Source of the DNA: Planctomycetaceae bacterium
GTDB taxonomy: Bacteria; Planctomycetota; Planctomycetia; Pirellulales; Lacipirellulaceae
Reading direction: 5' to 3'
DNA length: 64,000 bases
Assembly: GCA_002702655.1 (NCBI GenBank)
Contig: PABB01000048.1
Coordinates: 1-64,000 of the forward strand
Both the position numbers and the translations under genes were made by a program. How positions within the stretch are numbered: position 1 is the first letter of the stretch; every line of letters starts with the position of its first letter. Positions 8,014 through 16,740 of this stretch are shown piece after piece. The notes under the pieces are model-generated. The model saw nothing but the letters and a program-made list of their open reading frames with translations, was not told where the DNA came from and did not search any database.

Positions 8014-8904
8014 GTGGCTGAATTGTTGACTGCCGGATCGCTGATCGCCCTGGCGACGCTCTCGATCCTGGAGATCGTACTGGGCATCGACAACATCGTC
8101 TTTCTGGCGATTCTGACCGGTAAGCTGCCGCAAGAGCAGCAGCCCAAGGCGCGCACGCTCGGATTGGCGCTCGCCGCGTTGGGGCGGATCGCGCTGTTGT
8201 TTGCGATCTCGTGGGTCATCACGCTCGACAAGACGACGCTGTTCTACCTGCCGTTCGACATGCCCGGCGGCGGCCACGGCAGTGCCAAGGCGACCGACCA
8301 TGACCACGATGTAGCGGCCGACGAGACTCGCAGCGAGACCGACGACGAATCAGTAGCAGAATCTGACTCTGTCGATCCGCCCGGCAAGACGCCGATCACC
8401 GCCAAAGACGTCGTCTTGCTGCTCGGTGGACTATTTCTGCTGGGCAAGAGCACCTGGGAAATCGGCCACCAGATGGACCCCGGGCACGAAAGCAGCGGCA
8501 AGGCGGCCTCGTCCTTCGCCGCAGCGCTGGTGCAGATCGTGGCGATCGACATGGTGTTTTCGCTGGACTCGGTGCTGACCGCCGTGGGCATGGTGCGGCC
8601 CGAGGACTACTCGACCCGCTGGGTCCCGCTGACGATTATGATCTCGGCCGTGCTGCTGTCGATCGGCGTGATGCTGATCTTCAGCGGTCCCATCTCGCGG
8701 TTCGTCAACGACCATCCCAGCGTGAAGATGCTCGCCCTGGCGTTCCTGATCCTGATCGGCGTGGTGCTGGTGGCCGAAGGCCTGCACACGCACGTGCCGC
8801 GGGGCTACATCTACTTCTCGATGGCGTTCTCGCTGTTGGTCGAAACGCTGAACCTACGTGCCGCCGCGGCGCGACGCAAACTGCAGGCGGCGGCCGGGCA
8901 TTAG
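8014..8904 (+). CDS. TerC family integral membrane protein
   Basis: 296 residues from a GTG at 8014, supported by AGGAAGG about 7 nt upstream. A polytopic inner-membrane protein of the TerC/Alx family, whose studied members export Mn(II) or support metal homeostasis and exported metalloenzymes. Both hallmark acidic membrane motifs are present: EIVLGIDNIVFLAI (about 20-33) and VAIDMVFSLDSVLTAVG (about 174-190). Between them lies a soluble loop (about residues 85-125) unusually rich in His, Asp, Glu and Ser, including DHDHD, which could bind metal. No ter operon partners are nearby. A role in tellurite resistance should not be assumed; the metal substrate is unknown. Confidence 0.88.
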   Translation: MAELLTAGSLIALATLSILEIVLGIDNIVFLAILTGKLPQEQQPKARTLGLALAALGRIALLFAISWVITLDKTTLFYLPFDMPGGGHGSAKATDHDHDVAADETRSETDDESVAESDSVDPPGKTPITAKDVVLLLGGLFLLGKSTWEIGHQMDPGHESSGKAASSFAAALVQIVAIDMVFSLDSVLTAVGMVRPEDYSTRWVPLTIMISAVLLSIGVMLIFSGPISRFVNDHPSVKMLALAFLILIGVVLVAEGLHTHVPRGYIYFSMAFSLLVETLNLRAAAARRKLQAAAGH

Positions 8905-8961
8905 CGCGATGCCCGATCGCGGGCCCATTCCAAAACAACCGCCAGCGGGGGCGTCGTTCCT

Positions 8962-8990
8962 TTGACACCGCTGAGACGGCCGCGTAGAGT
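8962..8990 (+). promoter_or_regulatory. candidate sigma-70 type promoter for the dockerin/PEP-CTERM gene
   Basis: A perfect -35 box TTGACA (8962-8967), a 17-bp spacer and a -10 TAGAGT (8985-8990, four of six matches). Transcription would begin near 8997, about 130 nt ahead of the gene at 9125. Confidence 0.45.
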
Positions 8991-9124
8991 CGACAGAGGC
9001 GGTCGCGATCCTGGGACAACGACGACGACCGCCCACGGTTGATCGGCTTTCGGATCGCCTCAGCGTTCCCAGCGCTTGCCAATCCACGCGCTGCTCTTCA
9101 ATGTATCTCGCGGCATCAGTTCCT

Positions 9125-11704
9125 ATGGGCGGTACACTTCGACGGTTGGCTGGCGTGCTGGCTGCAGCGGCGCTTATGAGCACGACCGCGGCGGACGGAG
9201 CCAACCTGCTGTCCAATCCGAGCTTTGAAAGCGGCGGCGCCAGTTGGGCGCTCTCGGGTCCCGCCGCCGTGCAGTCCGCTGCTTGGGCAGCCAGCGCGGG
9301 GGACGCGGGCGTCTGGTTTCGCGGGTTCGAGGCGGGGGCGACCTCGCTGTCGCAGTCGGCCGTGGCGCCCGTGGCGGGCGAGTACGTGCTGCTGTTCGAC
9401 TCGCGGGTCGAGAGCAACTTTTCGACCGTGGCCGATTCGTTGGCCGTGTCGCTCGGCAGCGTTAGCAACTCGGTCTCGCAGAATCTGTACGAGACGGCAT
9501 CGCCCAGCTTCGGCGCTTATGTGCTGTCGCTGCCAGGAGTGTCAGCGGGCGAGACTCTCACGGTGGCTGCCAATTCCAACCACGCCGGCGGTACGGGCCC
9601 GCAGTTGTCGGCTTTTGTCGACAACTTCTATCTCGCGCCAGCAACAAACATGCGGAGCTCGCCGCTGTTCGACGGCGAACGGGTCGACATCCGCGCCGGC
9701 GTCGCCAACCCGGTCATCAATAACTGGGGCGGCCAATTCAACGCCGGCAGTACCAGCGGCGTATCGCTGCAGTCGGCCGTCACTCGTAGCGGCAGCGGCG
9801 CGTATCGCGTCGACCTGGGGACCGCAGCGCCGGGGCAAACGAAGTTCTTTCAGACCTTCGCCACGGAACTGACCAGTCTGGCCGGGCGCAACACGCGCGA
9901 CCTGACTTACTTCGAAGCGTTTGAAACGTACGTCCGCAACGACACGGGCGCCGACCTGACCTTCGAGCTGGAGTTGAAAGACTACCGCGACACCGTCGCG
10001 CACTCGGCGACCCGGCCGTTCACGATTCCCGCGGGCGCCGGCTGGACCAAGGTGTCGACGCCGCTGGACCTGGGCAGCGGCTGGAGCGTCAGCGGCTCGC
10101 CGCAGCTCGATCAAACTTACGCCATGTCGTTCCGCGTGCGGCCCGACAGCCAGACGGCCAGCGGGGCGATTTACCTGGACGATGCGCGGTTGATCGAGCC
10201 AGGCGGCGCGCTCAATCCGCTCACCGCGCCCATCGGCGACGTGGCCGAGGCGCTCGCCCGCCGCACGTTCCACGGGCTGTGGGCACAGCGGAGCCGGCAG
10301 TCGGGCATCGTTCCCAACACGTCGACCACGGCCGCGCTGGGAGCGCTCAACGCGACGACGGGTTTGGTCTGGGCGTTGCCGTCGGCCGTGCGCCGCGGGT
10401 GGATCACTCAGGCCGACGCCGACGGATACATGTCACAACTGACCGATACGCTCAACCACAACCTGGACCAGACGAGCTACCTGCCGAGCCGGTTTCTTGG
10501 CCTGACCACCGGCGATCGGGAGCCGGAAGAGAGCACGATCGACGCCGCGTTCTTGGCAATCGCGCTGCATCAGTACAAGAGCCAGCCCGGGCTCGACGCC
10601 ACACTGGCGGCGAAGGTCGACCAGACAGTCAATCGATTCAACTTCGCCGCTTTTGCGTTCGGCGACGGTTGGGGCTTTGGCTTTCAGAACGGCGCGGCGA
10701 TATCGGGTCGCTACACCGGCTACACGACCGAGGGCAAGACAATCTCGCTGGCCGCGGAGTTGTCCGACGCGCATCACGTCGACCTGGAGCAACTGTGGCA
10801 CTCCGACACGTTCCGCGCGCGCGACTATTTGGCCGAGCCCGAGCTGGCGTCGTTGATGTACGCCGGCAGCGAGCACCGGGCGCCATTCTCGCTGGCGCTG
10901 GTGAACCTGTTCCTCGATCTGTCCGACCGCGGCCGCGACAATTACCCGACGGTCAGCCAGCAGGACAACCCGTGGCACAACTTCAAGGACTACGAAGCCG
11001 ACACTGCGGCTTACTTGGCCGAGTTGGACCGCCCGTATTTCATGCAGCCCGACGCCGGGCAAGGCGGGCCCCCCTCCGACTACGCGGCGTACAGCCTGTA
11101 CAACCTGCGGCCCGTCGGCGGCGAGACGAACGAAGACCTGCTGATGCCGTGGAGCGCCGCGCTGGCGCTGCTGTCGGGGGCGCCGGAGGGCGAGATGGCC
11201 CTGCGGTTCTTGCTGCAACACGATCTGCACGGGCCGCTGGGGATGGCGGACGCGGCGCGGTGGGACACGGGCGCCGACGCCCCGTCGACGGTCGGCGCCA
11301 TGCAGGACAACTGGAACCTGACGCTGTCGCTGATGGCGCTGCTGCGGTACGTTGACGGCTTGGAAGGCGGCGCGCGGTTGCTGGCCGACCTGCCGCAGGT
11401 GAGCGAGGCGCTTGACAACCTGTTCTACGCCGCCGACGCGGGCGACTACGACGCCGATCGCGACGTCGACGCACGTGATCTGCAGCTGTGGGCCCAGGCG
11501 TTGGGAACCGCCGATCTGGCGGCCGACGGCACGGGCGACCGGATTGTCGACGGGCGCGACTTTCTGCTCTGGCAGCGCCACTTCGGCTTCGACGCCTCGA
11601 CCGCCGCCGCGGCAACGAACGTGCCGGAGCCCGGCGCCTTGGCGCTGCTGCTTGTCGCCGCGGGTCTACTGCGGATGCGCCACGCGCGTGCCACGGCTCT
11701 GTGA
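9125..11704 (+). CDS. large secreted PEP-CTERM protein with glucoamylase-like domain and dockerin-like repeat
   Basis: 859 residues from the ATG at 9125, which gives a direct Sec signal; the frame opens at 9101. After the signal come two beta-sandwich, CBM-like regions (about 27-170 and 180-370), the first opening with NLLSNPSFESG. A mainly helical region (about 385-765) contains FGDGWGFGFQNG and DAARWDTGADAP...QDNWNL and resembles glucoamylase-like or DUF3131 alpha/alpha barrels. A dockerin-like pair of calcium loops follows (DYDADRDVDARDL and DGTGDRIVDGRDF), then VPEP, a hydrophobic stretch and a short tail. The catalytic role is uncertain; carbohydrate binding or processing at the cell surface is inferred. 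The last four codons and the TGA come from a palindromic repeat. Confidence 0.8.
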   Translation: MGGTLRRLAGVLAAAALMSTTAADGANLLSNPSFESGGASWALSGPAAVQSAAWAASAGDAGVWFRGFEAGATSLSQSAVAPVAGEYVLLFDSRVESNFSTVADSLAVSLGSVSNSVSQNLYETASPSFGAYVLSLPGVSAGETLTVAANSNHAGGTGPQLSAFVDNFYLAPATNMRSSPLFDGERVDIRAGVANPVINNWGGQFNAGSTSGVSLQSAVTRSGSGAYRVDLGTAAPGQTKFFQTFATELTSLAGRNTRDLTYFEAFETYVRNDTGADLTFELELKDYRDTVAHSATRPFTIPAGAGWTKVSTPLDLGSGWSVSGSPQLDQTYAMSFRVRPDSQTASGAIYLDDARLIEPGGALNPLTAPIGDVAEALARRTFHGLWAQRSRQSGIVPNTSTTAALGALNATTGLVWALPSAVRRGWITQADADGYMSQLTDTLNHNLDQTSYLPSRFLGLTTGDREPEESTIDAAFLAIALHQYKSQPGLDATLAAKVDQTVNRFNFAAFAFGDGWGFGFQNGAAISGRYTGYTTEGKTISLAAELSDAHHVDLEQLWHSDTFRARDYLAEPELASLMYAGSEHRAPFSLALVNLFLDLSDRGRDNYPTVSQQDNPWHNFKDYEADTAAYLAELDRPYFMQPDAGQGGPPSDYAAYSLYNLRPVGGETNEDLLMPWSAALALLSGAPEGEMALRFLLQHDLHGPLGMADAARWDTGADAPSTVGAMQDNWNLTLSLMALLRYVDGLEGGARLLADLPQVSEALDNLFYAADAGDYDADRDVDARDLQLWAQALGTADLAADGTGDRIVDGRDFLLWQRHFGFDASTAAAATNVPEPGALALLLVAAGLLRMRHARATAL

Positions 11705-11710
11705 GCCGTG
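11687..11710. repeat. CACGGCTCTGTGAGCCGTG palindrome overlapping a stop codon
   Basis: CGTGCCACGGCTCTGTGAGC and onwards, a near-perfect palindrome and the commonest repeat class in the window. The central TGA (11702-11704) is the stop codon of the upstream PEP-CTERM gene and the left arm encodes its last residues (ATAL). Confidence 0.85.
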
Positions 11711-11720
11711 CCCTACCCGT

Positions 11721-11745
11721 GGTCGATTCTCTCCAAGAATCGACC
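11721..11745. terminator. hairpin between convergent genes
   Basis: GGTCGATTCT (11721-11730), loop CTCCA, AGAATCGACC (11736-11745): a perfect 10-bp stem between the convergent genes ending at 11704 (+) and 11836 (-). No T-run on either side, so it is only a candidate bidirectional transcript end. Confidence 0.4.
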
Positions 11746-11835
11746 GCTGCGGCCCGGCCCCGAATCTCTTCACGACGCCCGCGCTGCGATGCCGCGTCTT
11801 GGCTCGACTTGCGGAGAAAGTCGGCCACGGGGCGC

Positions 11836-13038
11836 CTACCGCCGGTACTCCAAGCCGAACTGCAGGCCGTGGTACAGCAGCGTGTCGGAGTTGTACGCGG
11901 ACGAGAAGAACGCGTCGCTAGCGGACGCCACCCCGTCGATCGCCAACACCTGGTAGCCGCCGCGGAAGGCCAGGCACCGATTCAGTCGCAGCACGGCGGA
12001 CAAGCCCGCCTCGCCGGCGAACGCGACTTCCGTCACCTTGCGCGTGGTACGGGTGCCGACGGTGGAGGTGGTTTCGGTGAACTCGTCGCCGACCGTTGAC
12101 GAATCGTCGCTGTTGTAAACGGTGGTGATCGTGGCGTCCTCGCTGCGGAACCGCAAGTTGTTGCAGTAGACGCCCGTGTTGGCGAATGCTTCGATCGACA
12201 GCCAGCGGTTCATCCGCCAGGCGTCGCGGAAGGCGCCCACCTGGAAACCGATCATCCGGTTGTCGAGCAGCCGCAACGACTGCGTGTCGACGAACACTGA
12301 AGCGGTGGGCGGATCAGACGGCGCCGGCACGGCCTTGGCCACGGTGGTCACGTCGCTCAGGTTTTCGTCGACCTCCATGTACCGCACGCCGCCAAACAGT
12401 CGCCAAACTGTCGGCGTCACGGGAATGAAGTTAATTTCCAGCGAGTTGTAGTTCGACTCGTAGCCGAACGTGCGGTTCGTGCCGCCGCCCAGATCGTAGC
12501 CGGCCCCGGCGACAAAGTCGTTGACGCCCTCGTAGCCGATTTGCATGCCGTAGCCGTGATCGTTGTAGCTGGTCGCAAAGAGGCGCGCACCCGCGGCGTG
12601 GTCAAATTCGTCGAGAAAGTCGGCGCCCGTGCCGACCGCGGCGGTGAACGGCGCCCAATCGTTGGCGTCGCGGAACAGCATCAGTCCGTCGACTTCGACC
12701 TGCCAGTGCGGACCGACGCACCACTGGTCGCATTGCCCGGGACCTTTGATCCAGGGGAACAACATCGTGTTGCAGCCGCAGCGGTTGAAGTAACTGCCGC
12801 TGCCGCCGCCGTTGCAGCCGCTGCACGCGCCCTCTGGCGACGTCGCGTCGAGCGGCTCGTAGATCTCCGGCGTGAACTCGACCGACGGCAGGCCGTCAGC
12901 AACGCCGTAACTGTCAGTCAGCATGCCGTCTTGCGTCGGAACGACGACGCTGGTTTGCGCCGCGGCGCGGAGCGATAGCCCCGGGCCAAGCAGCACGGCA
13001 ACGGCAATCCAGGCGGCAGGGTAAACAACGCGATTCAT
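11836..13038 (-). CDS. BBP7-type outer membrane beta-barrel protein
   Basis: 400 residues from the ATG at 13038, chosen because it gives a Sec signal (about 1-28, ending in AAAQ); a longer frame to 13242 adds 68 unlikely residues, and AAGGA lies upstream of the chosen start. After the signal come a linker with a Cys/Gly-rich patch (CSGCNGGGSGSYFNRCGCN, about 73-91) and a series of amphipathic beta strands ending in LQFGLEYRR, with a terminal aromatic-x-Arg typical of barrels. The pattern WQVEVDGLMLFRDAND matches the planctomycete BBP7 family, thought to be outer-membrane barrels. Substrate or structural role is unknown. Confidence 0.8.
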   Translation of the reverse strand: MNRVVYPAAWIAVAVLLGPGLSLRAAAQTSVVVPTQDGMLTDSYGVADGLPSVEFTPEIYEPLDATSPEGACSGCNGGGSGSYFNRCGCNTMLFPWIKGPGQCDQWCVGPHWQVEVDGLMLFRDANDWAPFTAAVGTGADFLDEFDHAAGARLFATSYNDHGYGMQIGYEGVNDFVAGAGYDLGGGTNRTFGYESNYNSLEINFIPVTPTVWRLFGGVRYMEVDENLSDVTTVAKAVPAPSDPPTASVFVDTQSLRLLDNRMIGFQVGAFRDAWRMNRWLSIEAFANTGVYCNNLRFRSEDATITTVYNSDDSSTVGDEFTETTSTVGTRTTRKVTEVAFAGEAGLSAVLRLNRCLAFRGGYQVLAIDGVASASDAFFSSAYNSDTLLYHGLQFGLEYRR

Positions 13039-13401
13039 CGGCAGCCGGTCCTTCAGCAACGACTCGCCAGGCGAGCCGCTGGCACGGTGGTATCGGTCGA
13101 CGCGGTTCGCGCGGTTGCGCGACTCCTGCCGGTGGATCGACGCGCACGAGCGGCTGTCGCCAGAGTGCTTTGCCGCGCCGGCACATTTTGCCCAGCTTCC
13201 GCTGCTGCCGATGGCAACGATCCGTCGGGATGCGCCGGGCAATGTGGCAGAAATGCATCAACTCTTCACAGTCGCTCGCGAGGCGGGGCGGCCGGCGTGC
13301 GGTAGCTTTTCCCAGTTCGACAAACTCCCCGCATTCCGCCCAATTTGCCACTCGCCCCGCTGCGGCGACTGGGTCGGGCCCATTTCCAGGAACACTCTCC
13401 G
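13039..13401. other. 363-bp divergent spacer
   Basis: Spacer between the BBP7 gene (-) and the hydrolase (+), which should hold both promoters. No clear promoter, repeat or RNA structure could be singled out by eye. Confidence 0.5.
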
Positions 13402-14625
13402 ATGAACCAAGGTCTGATGCGTCCCGTGGCCACCTGGGCCCTGTGGAGAATGGCCGCGGCGGCTGCGTTGATTGCACTGACGGCGGTAGTCGCTTCGGCG
13501 CAATACTGCACGCCCGACCAATGCGATGAATGCAGCCTGTGCGACACGCACCTGAGCTGCTGCCACGAGCCGCCCGAACTGTGGCTGGTCAACACGCGGT
13601 GCCTGCCGCGGTGCAGCAACCTGGACGAAGCGTTTGAGCGGATCTCGATCAAGCGCTGGGACCCGGCGACCCGCTGCTTTGTGAAAGAGAGCGTCGACTC
13701 GCTGATCGCCCAAGAAGCGAACATGCCGACGCTGTTCTTCGCCCACGGCAACACGCTTAAGCATAAAGGCGCCATGAAGCAGTGCTGGCAGCTGTACAAC
13801 AAATTCCGCTGCTGCCCGGGCAAGAAGCGACTGGTCTTCTGGTCGTGGCCGGCTCAGATCGTGTACAAACGACCGCTGCTGCGGCCGCGGGAGCTGATCC
13901 TGAAGAACCTGCGGATCAAGTTCGTCTACTCCGAGCACCAGGGCTACTACATGGCCAAGATCCTGGAGCGGATGAGCTTCACGCAGCGCGTCACGGCCGG
14001 CGGGCACAGCTACGGCGCCATTATCGCCGCCTCGGCTGCGCACTACCTGGGCGGCGGCGAGTTGCGCGGTCGCGTTCTCGCTGGCGGCATGCCGGTCGAG
14101 CGGCCCAACTTCCGCGTGATGAACATCTCCGGCGCGTTTGACAACGACGCCATGGATCCCGGCAAGCGGTACGGTCAGTCCTTCGTCGCCGCGGCCAAGG
14201 TGCTCAACACCCGCAACGCGACCGACAAGACGCTCGACAACTGGCCACGCGTCTCCTACCGCGGCCGCCGCGCGATCGGCGTCACCGGCATCAACGCCAA
14301 CGTGCTGGGCGAGTACTCGCCGAAGTTGTGCCAGATCACCATGACCCGCGACGTCGGCCGCAGTCACTACATCGAGGAGCACCTCGCCAGCCGCAAGCTC
14401 ACCAACCTGATGTGTTGCTTTGCGTTTCCCGAGTGCGCCGCTTGCGCCATGGCGATTCAGGACGGTACGGCGCCGGCCCCCGAAACGGCCGCTGATCTGC
14501 CTGTGCCGCGCATGCCGGGCCAATTCGCCGCGGGCAACAGCGACCGCCGTGAACTGGCGCTCGACGCCGCGTATGCCGGCGACGACGACGGCCCGGTGCT
14601 GCGACTACTCCGCCGGGGGCGGTAA
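13402..14625 (+). CDS. exported alpha/beta hydrolase
   Basis: 407 residues from the ATG at 13402; this start puts a hydrophobic segment (about 15-33, ending VASAQ) at the N-terminus as a signal, whereas the frame from 13345 does not. The mature N-terminus is Cys-rich (CTPDQCDECSLCDTHLSCC), suggesting disulphides or metal binding in the periplasm. The nucleophile elbow GHSYG has its Ser at about 203 (14008-14010), preceded by an FFAHGNT oxyanion-type strand (about 112-118). The family includes lipases, esterases and peptidases; the substrate is unknown. It ends just before a cluster of nested palindromes and is convergent with a second alpha/beta hydrolase at 14802-15812. Confidence 0.75.
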   Translation: MNQGLMRPVATWALWRMAAAAALIALTAVVASAQYCTPDQCDECSLCDTHLSCCHEPPELWLVNTRCLPRCSNLDEAFERISIKRWDPATRCFVKESVDSLIAQEANMPTLFFAHGNTLKHKGAMKQCWQLYNKFRCCPGKKRLVFWSWPAQIVYKRPLLRPRELILKNLRIKFVYSEHQGYYMAKILERMSFTQRVTAGGHSYGAIIAASAAHYLGGGELRGRVLAGGMPVERPNFRVMNISGAFDNDAMDPGKRYGQSFVAAAKVLNTRNATDKTLDNWPRVSYRGRRAIGVTGINANVLGEYSPKLCQITMTRDVGRSHYIEEHLASRKLTNLMCCFAFPECAACAMAIQDGTAPAPETAADLPVPRMPGQFAAGNSDRRELALDAAYAGDDDGPVLRLLRRGR

Positions 14626-14627
14626 TC

Positions 14628-14805
14628 GTAGGTCAGGCTTTCCAGCCTGACTGGACTGACAATTGACTGTCGGCCTTCGCGCCACGGCTCTGTGAGCCAT
14701 GTGCCTTGCCAACGCAGTTGCGGCGGTCAGCACGGCTCGCAGAGCCGTGGCACGCGCGCGGCGTGACCTCAGGCCCGGCCCGTCAGGCTGGAAAGCCTGA
14801 CCTAC
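14628..14805. repeat. nested double palindrome between convergent hydrolases
   Basis: Four palindromes in mirror order: GTAGGTCAGGCTTTCCAGCC (14628-14651), GCCACGGCTCTGTGAGCCAT (about 14681-14701), CACGGCTCGCAGAGCCGTGG (about 14730-14753) and GTCAGGCTGGAAAGCCTGAC (14782-14805). Outer pairs with outer and inner with inner, so the whole could form one long imperfect hairpin. The TAG stop of the lipase (14802-14804) lies in the last copy. Confidence 0.85.
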
Positions 14806-15812
14806 CGCGCCGCCGCCAGCGGCTGTTTGGATTCAGCCGTGACGAAGTAGCCGTTTTGCAGAAAGCTGAGCGTGGCGGCGCGGACTTGCTTGTAGCGCGC
14901 CATCAACTGATGGATGCCGCCCGTTTGCAGCCAGTCGCTGGCGCCGGCCAGCTTCATCGTGTCGATGCTCAATAGCGCATCGTCGTCGCCAGGAATGCCG
15001 GGAAGATAGCCCGCGTCGTCGCCGCGGCCGCCGGCGATCACGCCAAATTCGAAGTCCGGCGTCGCCAACTGCTGCTCCAACTCCGGCCACCCCTGACTGG
15101 GCGCCAGTTCGTCGACCGGCTCGCCCGCGGCCATTTGCACCAACTTGTTGCCGCCCAGCGCGTCGGCGATCTCCGCGCCGTGGTTGGGGGGCGAAATCAT
15201 CACCATGCGCCCGTACGTCACCGGCGGACGCATGGCGGGCGTCAGGTGGTTCACATCGTACAGGTACTTGCGCACCACAATGTTGCCCATACTGTGGGCC
15301 ACAAAGTCAATCTGCTTGGCGCCGTCGAGGTGCCGAATGACGCTATCGAGCGACGTGGCGTAGTCCTCAATCTTGCCCATGGTCGACGGGTAGCCGACGT
15401 TGACCACCGTCGGGCCGCCGTTCTGCTCGATGTAGTCGGCCAACCCCTGCATGTACTGCCGCCCGGCGCCCAACCCGTGCAGCATCACCACGACTCGCTC
15501 AGGCATCGGCGGCAAGTTCTTTTCGGCCTTGATCCGCTCCAACTCGCTCATGCAGGTGGAGAACTCGCCAAACGTCAGCCGCCGATCGTTCGGATCGAGC
15601 AACCGGTAGTGGCCGACCACCGCATGCTTCTGCACGCGGTAGCCGTGAAACACGACCTCGTCGGCCCACACGAACACGCCGCCCATCGTCGGCGCCCCGC
15701 GACGCAGCAGCCCGCCGCCGAAGGGGCCCTCGGCCCGCGCGGGATGAACCGCGCAGCCGGTCACGGTAAGAGCGAGTGCAAGTGCCAGTCCAACGAAAGT
15801 GCGGTGCACCAT
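14802..15812 (-). CDS. lipase/esterase-type lipoprotein, alpha/beta fold
   Basis: 336 residues from the ATG at 15812. The signal peptide ends in a lipobox (LTVTG-C, Cys about 20), so the protein is probably lipid-anchored in the periplasm. The fold is of the PGAP1/lipase type: an oxyanion strand VVVMLHGLGAG (about 105-115), the nucleophile elbow AHSMGN with Ser about 174 (15291-15293), and a likely acid/His region near PPNHGAEIAD and further downstream. The substrate, probably a lipid or ester, is not determinable. The TAG stop at 14802-14804 lies within a GTAGGTCAGGC palindrome. It is convergent with the hydrolase ending at 14625 and follows the Uma2 gene by about 115 bp. Confidence 0.78.
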   Translation of the reverse strand: MVHRTFVGLALALALTVTGCAVHPARAEGPFGGGLLRRGAPTMGGVFVWADEVVFHGYRVQKHAVVGHYRLLDPNDRRLTFGEFSTCMSELERIKAEKNLPPMPERVVVMLHGLGAGRQYMQGLADYIEQNGGPTVVNVGYPSTMGKIEDYATSLDSVIRHLDGAKQIDFVAHSMGNIVVRKYLYDVNHLTPAMRPPVTYGRMVMISPPNHGAEIADALGGNKLVQMAAGEPVDELAPSQGWPELEQQLATPDFEFGVIAGGRGDDAGYLPGIPGDDDALLSIDTMKLAGASDWLQTGGIHQLMARYKQVRAATLSFLQNGYFVTAESKQPLAAAR

Positions 15813-15928
15813 GATTTCACAACCTTGTCGTGTGTGTCTCTGTGTCGAGCGCCAGCGACGTTTGACTGACGAGCGCGAGAAACGCTCGCGTCGGCGCCCC
15901 ATTGTTACGCCGCTGGACGGGCGACGGT

Positions 15929-16501
15929 TCATGCCAGCTTGCCGGCAAGCAGGTCAGCCACGGCCACGGGCGCGACATGTGCCAGCGGCGACAGCGAAAA
16001 ATCGCCCCGGGCAGACTGGCACGTGCGGTATCCGCCAGGAGCCGGGTCGGCGTACGCGTCGACGACGCCGCTTTCCGGAAGCACGAGCCAATACTGAGCA
16101 ACCCCTGCGGCGGCGTAAATTGCGGCTTTCTCGCGATCGAGCGGTTCAGACGAAATCGCCACCTCGATCACCAACTCGGCGGTGTGCGGATGCGCGCGAC
16201 GGAAGTCCTCCGGCGTGCCGATGACCACCGCCAGATCAGGTTCCGGCTCGGACGAAGCCAACGTCAACGGTTGCTCCTGGCGAACGACATGCCCGGCGGG
16301 CGTCACGCGCCGCAACCACTCCGCCAACTGCTGGACCAGCCAGCTATGTTCGGGGGACTTGACCAGCTTTCTAACGATGACCCCCGCAATCAGTTCGGTG
16401 CGCTCGTCGATCGCCCCTGCATCGCCCAGCAGGTGATACTGCGGCACGGTGATTGACACCGCGGCATCCTGAATGGCCGGTGAGTTGAGGATGGATGACA
16501 T
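15929..16501 (-). CDS. Uma2 family (DUF820) endonuclease-fold protein
   Basis: 190 residues from the ATG at 16501; an extension to 16567 would be translated from a palindromic repeat. It belongs to the Uma2/DUF820 family of PD-(D/E)xK-fold proteins, abundant in cyanobacteria and planctomycetes. Conserved elements seen: the N-terminal YHLLGDAGAIDERTELIAG, EPEPDLAVV, ELVIEVAISSEPLDREKAAIYAAAGVAQYWLV (in the pattern E-V-x-S-x-S-x(5)-K-x-x-x-Y-A) and a VVDAY strand. The probable metal-binding residues D (in PDLAVV) and E-V are present. The biological role is unknown; a mobile-element or defence role has been suggested for the family but nothing here shows it. Divergent from mnmG. Confidence 0.8.
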   Translation of the reverse strand: MSSILNSPAIQDAAVSITVPQYHLLGDAGAIDERTELIAGVIVRKLVKSPEHSWLVQQLAEWLRRVTPAGHVVRQEQPLTLASSEPEPDLAVVIGTPEDFRRAHPHTAELVIEVAISSEPLDREKAAIYAAAGVAQYWLVLPESGVVDAYADPAPGGYRTCQSARGDFSLSPLAHVAPVAVADLLAGKLA

Positions 16502-16504
16502 GAC

Positions 16505-16645
16505 GCAGGTCAGGCTTTTCAGGCTGACGACGATCGATGAATGGCAGGACTCTGGCGCCCTCAGCAACGGCTGTTGAGAACGTCAACGCGACTGGTGCGT
16601 CGAGGCCTGGAGGCGAGCCAAGTCGGGCTGGAAAGCCTGACCTGC
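16505..16645. repeat. inverted pair of GTCAGGCTTTCCAGCCTGAC-class palindromes
   Basis: GCAGGTCAGGCTTTTCAGGC (16505-16528) and GTCGGGCTGGAAAGCCTGAC (16622-16645) face each other in the spacer between the Uma2 gene and mnmG. Confidence 0.75.
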
Positions 16646-16740
16646 CTACCGGTGAGTCTAGCCCAACGACCGCCAACCTGCCAGAGAAGTCGCGCCGGCG
16701 GCGGTTGGCGACCCCGCCGTTGGCAGCTAATGTAAATGGC

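Noticed and set aside
11836-13038. The Cys/Gly-rich patch of the BBP7 protein as a metallothionein-like gene
   Set aside because: It is a short segment within a normal BBP7 barrel and such patches recur in the family.
15929-16501. Uma2 gene as evidence for a restriction or defence island
   Set aside because: Uma2 proteins are very common single genes in planctomycetes; no methylase, integrase or other defence gene is nearby.
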